64,000 nucleotides of DNA from JAGNXB01 sp942490895 (GTDB lineage Bacteria; Bacteroidota; Bacteroidia; Chitinophagales; Saprospiraceae), in assembly GCA_942490895.1 (NCBI GenBank), contig CALNZC010000086.1:1-64000 (forward strand), read 5' to 3'. Position 1 is the first letter of the stretch. Every line of letters starts with the position of its first letter. The notes under the pieces were generated by a model that worked only from the letters and a program-made list of their open reading frames with translations, did no database searches and was not told where the DNA came from. Position numbers and translations under genes: made by a program. Positions 61,671 through 64,000 of the stretch are shown one piece after another.

Positions 61671-64000
61671 ATGATCATACGTTTACCCCTCTTCATTGTA
61701 GTGCTGTGTTTGTGGTCCCTCCCACTTTCTGCTCAATATCATCTCATTTCAAATGGGAGCATTGTCGATTGCGATGGCTTCTTTTTAGATAGTGGTGGCA
61801 ATCTGGGTAATTATGGACCCAATGAAGACTTTACCATTTCTATTTGTCCGGATGGCTCAACAGGGACGCATACCCGCCTTCGTTTTTCAGGTGTTGACCT
61901 GAAGCCTGGTGATGAATTATGCTTTTTTGACGGACCTAATATCCTGGGCACTTCTCTCGGTTGTGCCAGTGATTATCAAGCAGGGGCCCCCTTCATCTTA
62001 CAGGCTAGTCCACTGAATTTCAGTGGATGTATAACGGTCTCCTTTATGAGTACTAGCAGTGGTCAGGGAAAGGGCTGGGTCGCTGATATTGAATGTGTCC
62101 CAGCATGCCAGGCATTTACTGCTCTGATCACGAATACAGATCCGGCTGTTGTACCGGCAGACACTGGATGGATAGATATCTGCCCTGGAACCAACATCGA
62201 CTTCTCTGCTGGCGTAGCGTTCCTGCAGAACAACCTGTTGTACAACCAGACGGAGGACTTGTGCATCTTCGAATGGGATTTTGGTGATGGAAATATTGTG
62301 AATGGTTTAAACGTCGCACATCGATACGACAATCCCGGTGGGTATGTTGTCAATCTTCACGTCAAGGATCAACTGGGCTGCGGAAATACAAATATTATCT
62401 CCAGAAAAGTTCGCGTAGCACCTCCTCCGAAGGTGAATATCCCTGCACTGCCCGGCCCGTTATGCTTTCAGGATTCGCTAACTCTGACCGCACAAGCCGG
62501 CGCCTTTGGACCAGCAAATGTCCAGGTCATTCCACAATTGAGCAAGTTTGAATTGACCAAGATTCGTTCTGATTCTCTGGCGCTACCGGATGGTAATGGG
62601 GCATCCTATCAGACCAGCGTCTACTTTACAGAATTTCCGAGCGACAAAGTCTTGACTGATCCCAATCAGATCCTTTCGATCTGTGCCAATATGGAGCACT
62701 CCTGGTTGCGTGACCTCAACATTACCCTGACCTGTCCTTCCGGTCAATCCGTCACCCTTGTCAACCAGGAGGAGACTGGAGATGAGGTCTTCCTAGGGGA
62801 TCCTTTCGAAGGTGACGAACTACTTCCCGAACCGATTCCCGGACAGGGCTTCACCTATTGCTGGACAGAAGGCGCCACCAATGGCACCTGGCTGGAATAT
62901 GCGAATGCAAATGATCCGGGCACCTTACCTCCTGGTGATTATAACACGTTTGAAGACTTGAGCAGCCTGATCGGCTGTCCATTGAATGGCGAATGGGTAT
63001 TGACCATACAAGACTTATGGGAAATCGACAATGGGTTCATCTTCTTTTGGAATATCACTTTTGATGAAATTCTGTTGCCCAACATTGAAACATTTACCCC
63101 GAAAATCATCAACCTTAATTGGGTCAATCAACCCAACATCTATCTGAACAAGGGAAAAGAGATTCAAGCCACAACTCCTACGGCTGGAGAGGTCTTTTTT
63201 GCATTGACCTACGAGGATGAATTCCTTTGCCAGGGCGACACCTTTGTCACCATTCCTGTTCTGCCACCGACACACCCGGATTGCTATCAGTGTACAGGTG
63301 ATCTGACCATCACGCCGGATACGGCTGTATGTGCGGGCGAATTGTTCAGTTTTGATGCCATTGTCAATGGTTTTCAGGGTATGACCATCCCATTTGCAGG
63401 ATTCCCTATGGTTCCTGTCGGATATTCAACGAATCCTCCGCCCAACCCATTTAAGGGACCCATTCTTGTGGAGAGTTTTTATCCGCTGACCGTGTCTGCG
63501 AATGCATCGGAAATCGAATCTGTATGCTTTACCATGACCACCAATCCCGTCAACAACATCAATGTCTTCCTGGAAGCACCTGATGGCCAGCAGTTAGAAT
63601 TGACCACTGGCAATGGGGGGAATGGAATCAACTATATCAACACATGCTTCAGTCCCAATGCCGCAAACAGCATCATGGGCAAATCTGCACCTTTTACGGA
63701 TACCTATCTCCCTGAGGGCGACTGGAGTGATCTGGCGGGCTCTCCCATAAATGGCACCTGGAAACTTGTCGTGTCGGACAACTTTGGATTGAATCGCCTG
63801 GGCATGCTGGAAAGCTGGTCTATCAATCTTCGTGCTGGCAATCAACACACCTATACCTGGAGTCCTGCCAGTCCATTAAGCTGTATGGATTGCCCCAACC
63901 CGGCAGTTACTACAGATACAACGCGAACCTATACACTTCAGGCTGAGGATGCCTACGGTTGTGCATTGAATACTTCATCAACGGTCACCATTCACCCCAC
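61671..64000 (+). CDS. Large secreted multidomain surface protein (CUB-like, PKD, P-like domains), right end missing
   Basis: Open from ATG at 61671 to the last base of the window (776 codons and more). A signal peptide ends near residue 22 (LPLSAQ). A CUB-like domain (about 30-140) contains FSGVDLKPGDELCFFDGPN. A PKD domain follows (EWDFGDGNIVNGLNVAHRYD, about 200-240). Two proprotein-convertase P-like domains come next (about 285-470 and 580-720), the second with the block SPNAANSIMGKSAPFTDTY. The visible end (WSPASPLSCMDCPNP) is a cohesin/PKD-like linker common before SprB or sorting domains. Secretion by T9SS is likely, but the sorting signal is outside the window. Confidence 0.88.
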   Translation, partial: MIIRLPLFIVVLCLWSLPLSAQYHLISNGSIVDCDGFFLDSGGNLGNYGPNEDFTISICPDGSTGTHTRLRFSGVDLKPGDELCFFDGPNILGTSLGCASDYQAGAPFILQASPLNFSGCITVSFMSTSSGQGKGWVADIECVPACQAFTALITNTDPAVVPADTGWIDICPGTNIDFSAGVAFLQNNLLYNQTEDLCIFEWDFGDGNIVNGLNVAHRYDNPGGYVVNLHVKDQLGCGNTNIISRKVRVAPPPKVNIPALPGPLCFQDSLTLTAQAGAFGPANVQVIPQLSKFELTKIRSDSLALPDGNGASYQTSVYFTEFPSDKVLTDPNQILSICANMEHSWLRDLNITLTCPSGQSVTLVNQEETGDEVFLGDPFEGDELLPEPIPGQGFTYCWTEGATNGTWLEYANANDPGTLPPGDYNTFEDLSSLIGCPLNGEWVLTIQDLWEIDNGFIFFWNITFDEILLPNIETFTPKIINLNWVNQPNIYLNKGKEIQATTPTAGEVFFALTYEDEFLCQGDTFVTIPVLPPTHPDCYQCTGDLTITPDTAVCAGELFSFDAIVNGFQGMTIPFAGFPMVPVGYSTNPPPNPFKGPILVESFYPLTVSANASEIESVCFTMTTNPVNNINVFLEAPDGQQLELTTGNGGNGINYINTCFSPNAANSIMGKSAPFTDTYLPEGDWSDLAGSPINGTWKLVVSDNFGLNRLGMLESWSINLRAGNQHTYTWSPASPLSCMDCPNPAVTTDTTRTYTLQAEDAYGCALNTSSTVTIHP

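Overview
The window looks like a contig from an uncultured Bacteroidota. From about 8 kb to the end the sequence is coherent, of moderate GC, and carries hallmarks of aerobic, T9SS-secreting Bacteroidota, probably Saprospiria-like (inference). These are an alternative complex III plus cytochrome c oxidase operon, T9SS type A and type B sorting domains, SprB repeats, a choice-of-anchor-L protein and several PorT-like outer-membrane barrels. The first ~6.17 kb is visibly more AT-rich, and both the gene entering and the gene leaving position ~6173 are cut off there. I read the window as a composite: segment A (1-~6173) is probably another Bacteroidota joined chimerically, and segment B (~6174-7875) is indel-ridden and probably the poorly polished end of the main genome.

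Segment A holds dnaG (three frameshifts), a beta-oxidation-type set on the minus strand (enoyl-CoA hydratase, 3-hydroxyacyl-CoA dehydrogenase, SCP-x type thiolase with one in-frame TGA) and the start of a lipid A deacylase-like gene. Segment B holds dinB and the 5' part of galK, both recognisable only by stitching reading frames. A GGAGTTC heptamer array (7886-7964) separates it from the clean part.

8.0-17.8 kb is an N-glycan catabolic locus: an NagP/FucP-type sugar transporter, GH20 hexosaminidase, glycosylasparaginase, GH2 beta-mannosidase, CutC and a GH92 alpha-mannosidase with added C-terminal domains. Together these could take a high-mannose or core N-glycan down to monosaccharides and Asn. 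17.8-22.0 kb holds four small beta-barrel outer-membrane proteins, tRNA-Arg(UCU), ung and a DUF423 protein.

22.1-38.5 kb is one 15-gene minus-strand respiratory operon: actABCDEF (alternative complex III), then coxB, coxA, ctaB, two subunit III genes, subunit IV, an SCO-like gene without copper ligands, a DUF420 gene and a small CPMC protein. The standout is subunit II (CoxB), which carries a complete C-terminal OmpA peptidoglycan-binding domain. A good Bacteroidota-type promoter precedes actA.

38.6-48.3 kb is housekeeping: thyA, a UbiD-family decarboxylase, an RsmF-like rRNA methyltransferase, an Na+/amino-acid symporter, a zinc-ribbon relic next to an alpha/beta hydrolase, folK, a deoxynucleoside kinase and pepT. 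48.4-64 kb is secretion-rich: a T9SS-targeted subtilase, a MarR-YceI reading-frame fusion behind a promoter overlapped by two 14-bp palindromes, a 1743-aa SprB-repeat adhesin, sppA, a small secreted protein, and a large CUB/PKD/P-domain protein that runs off the right end.
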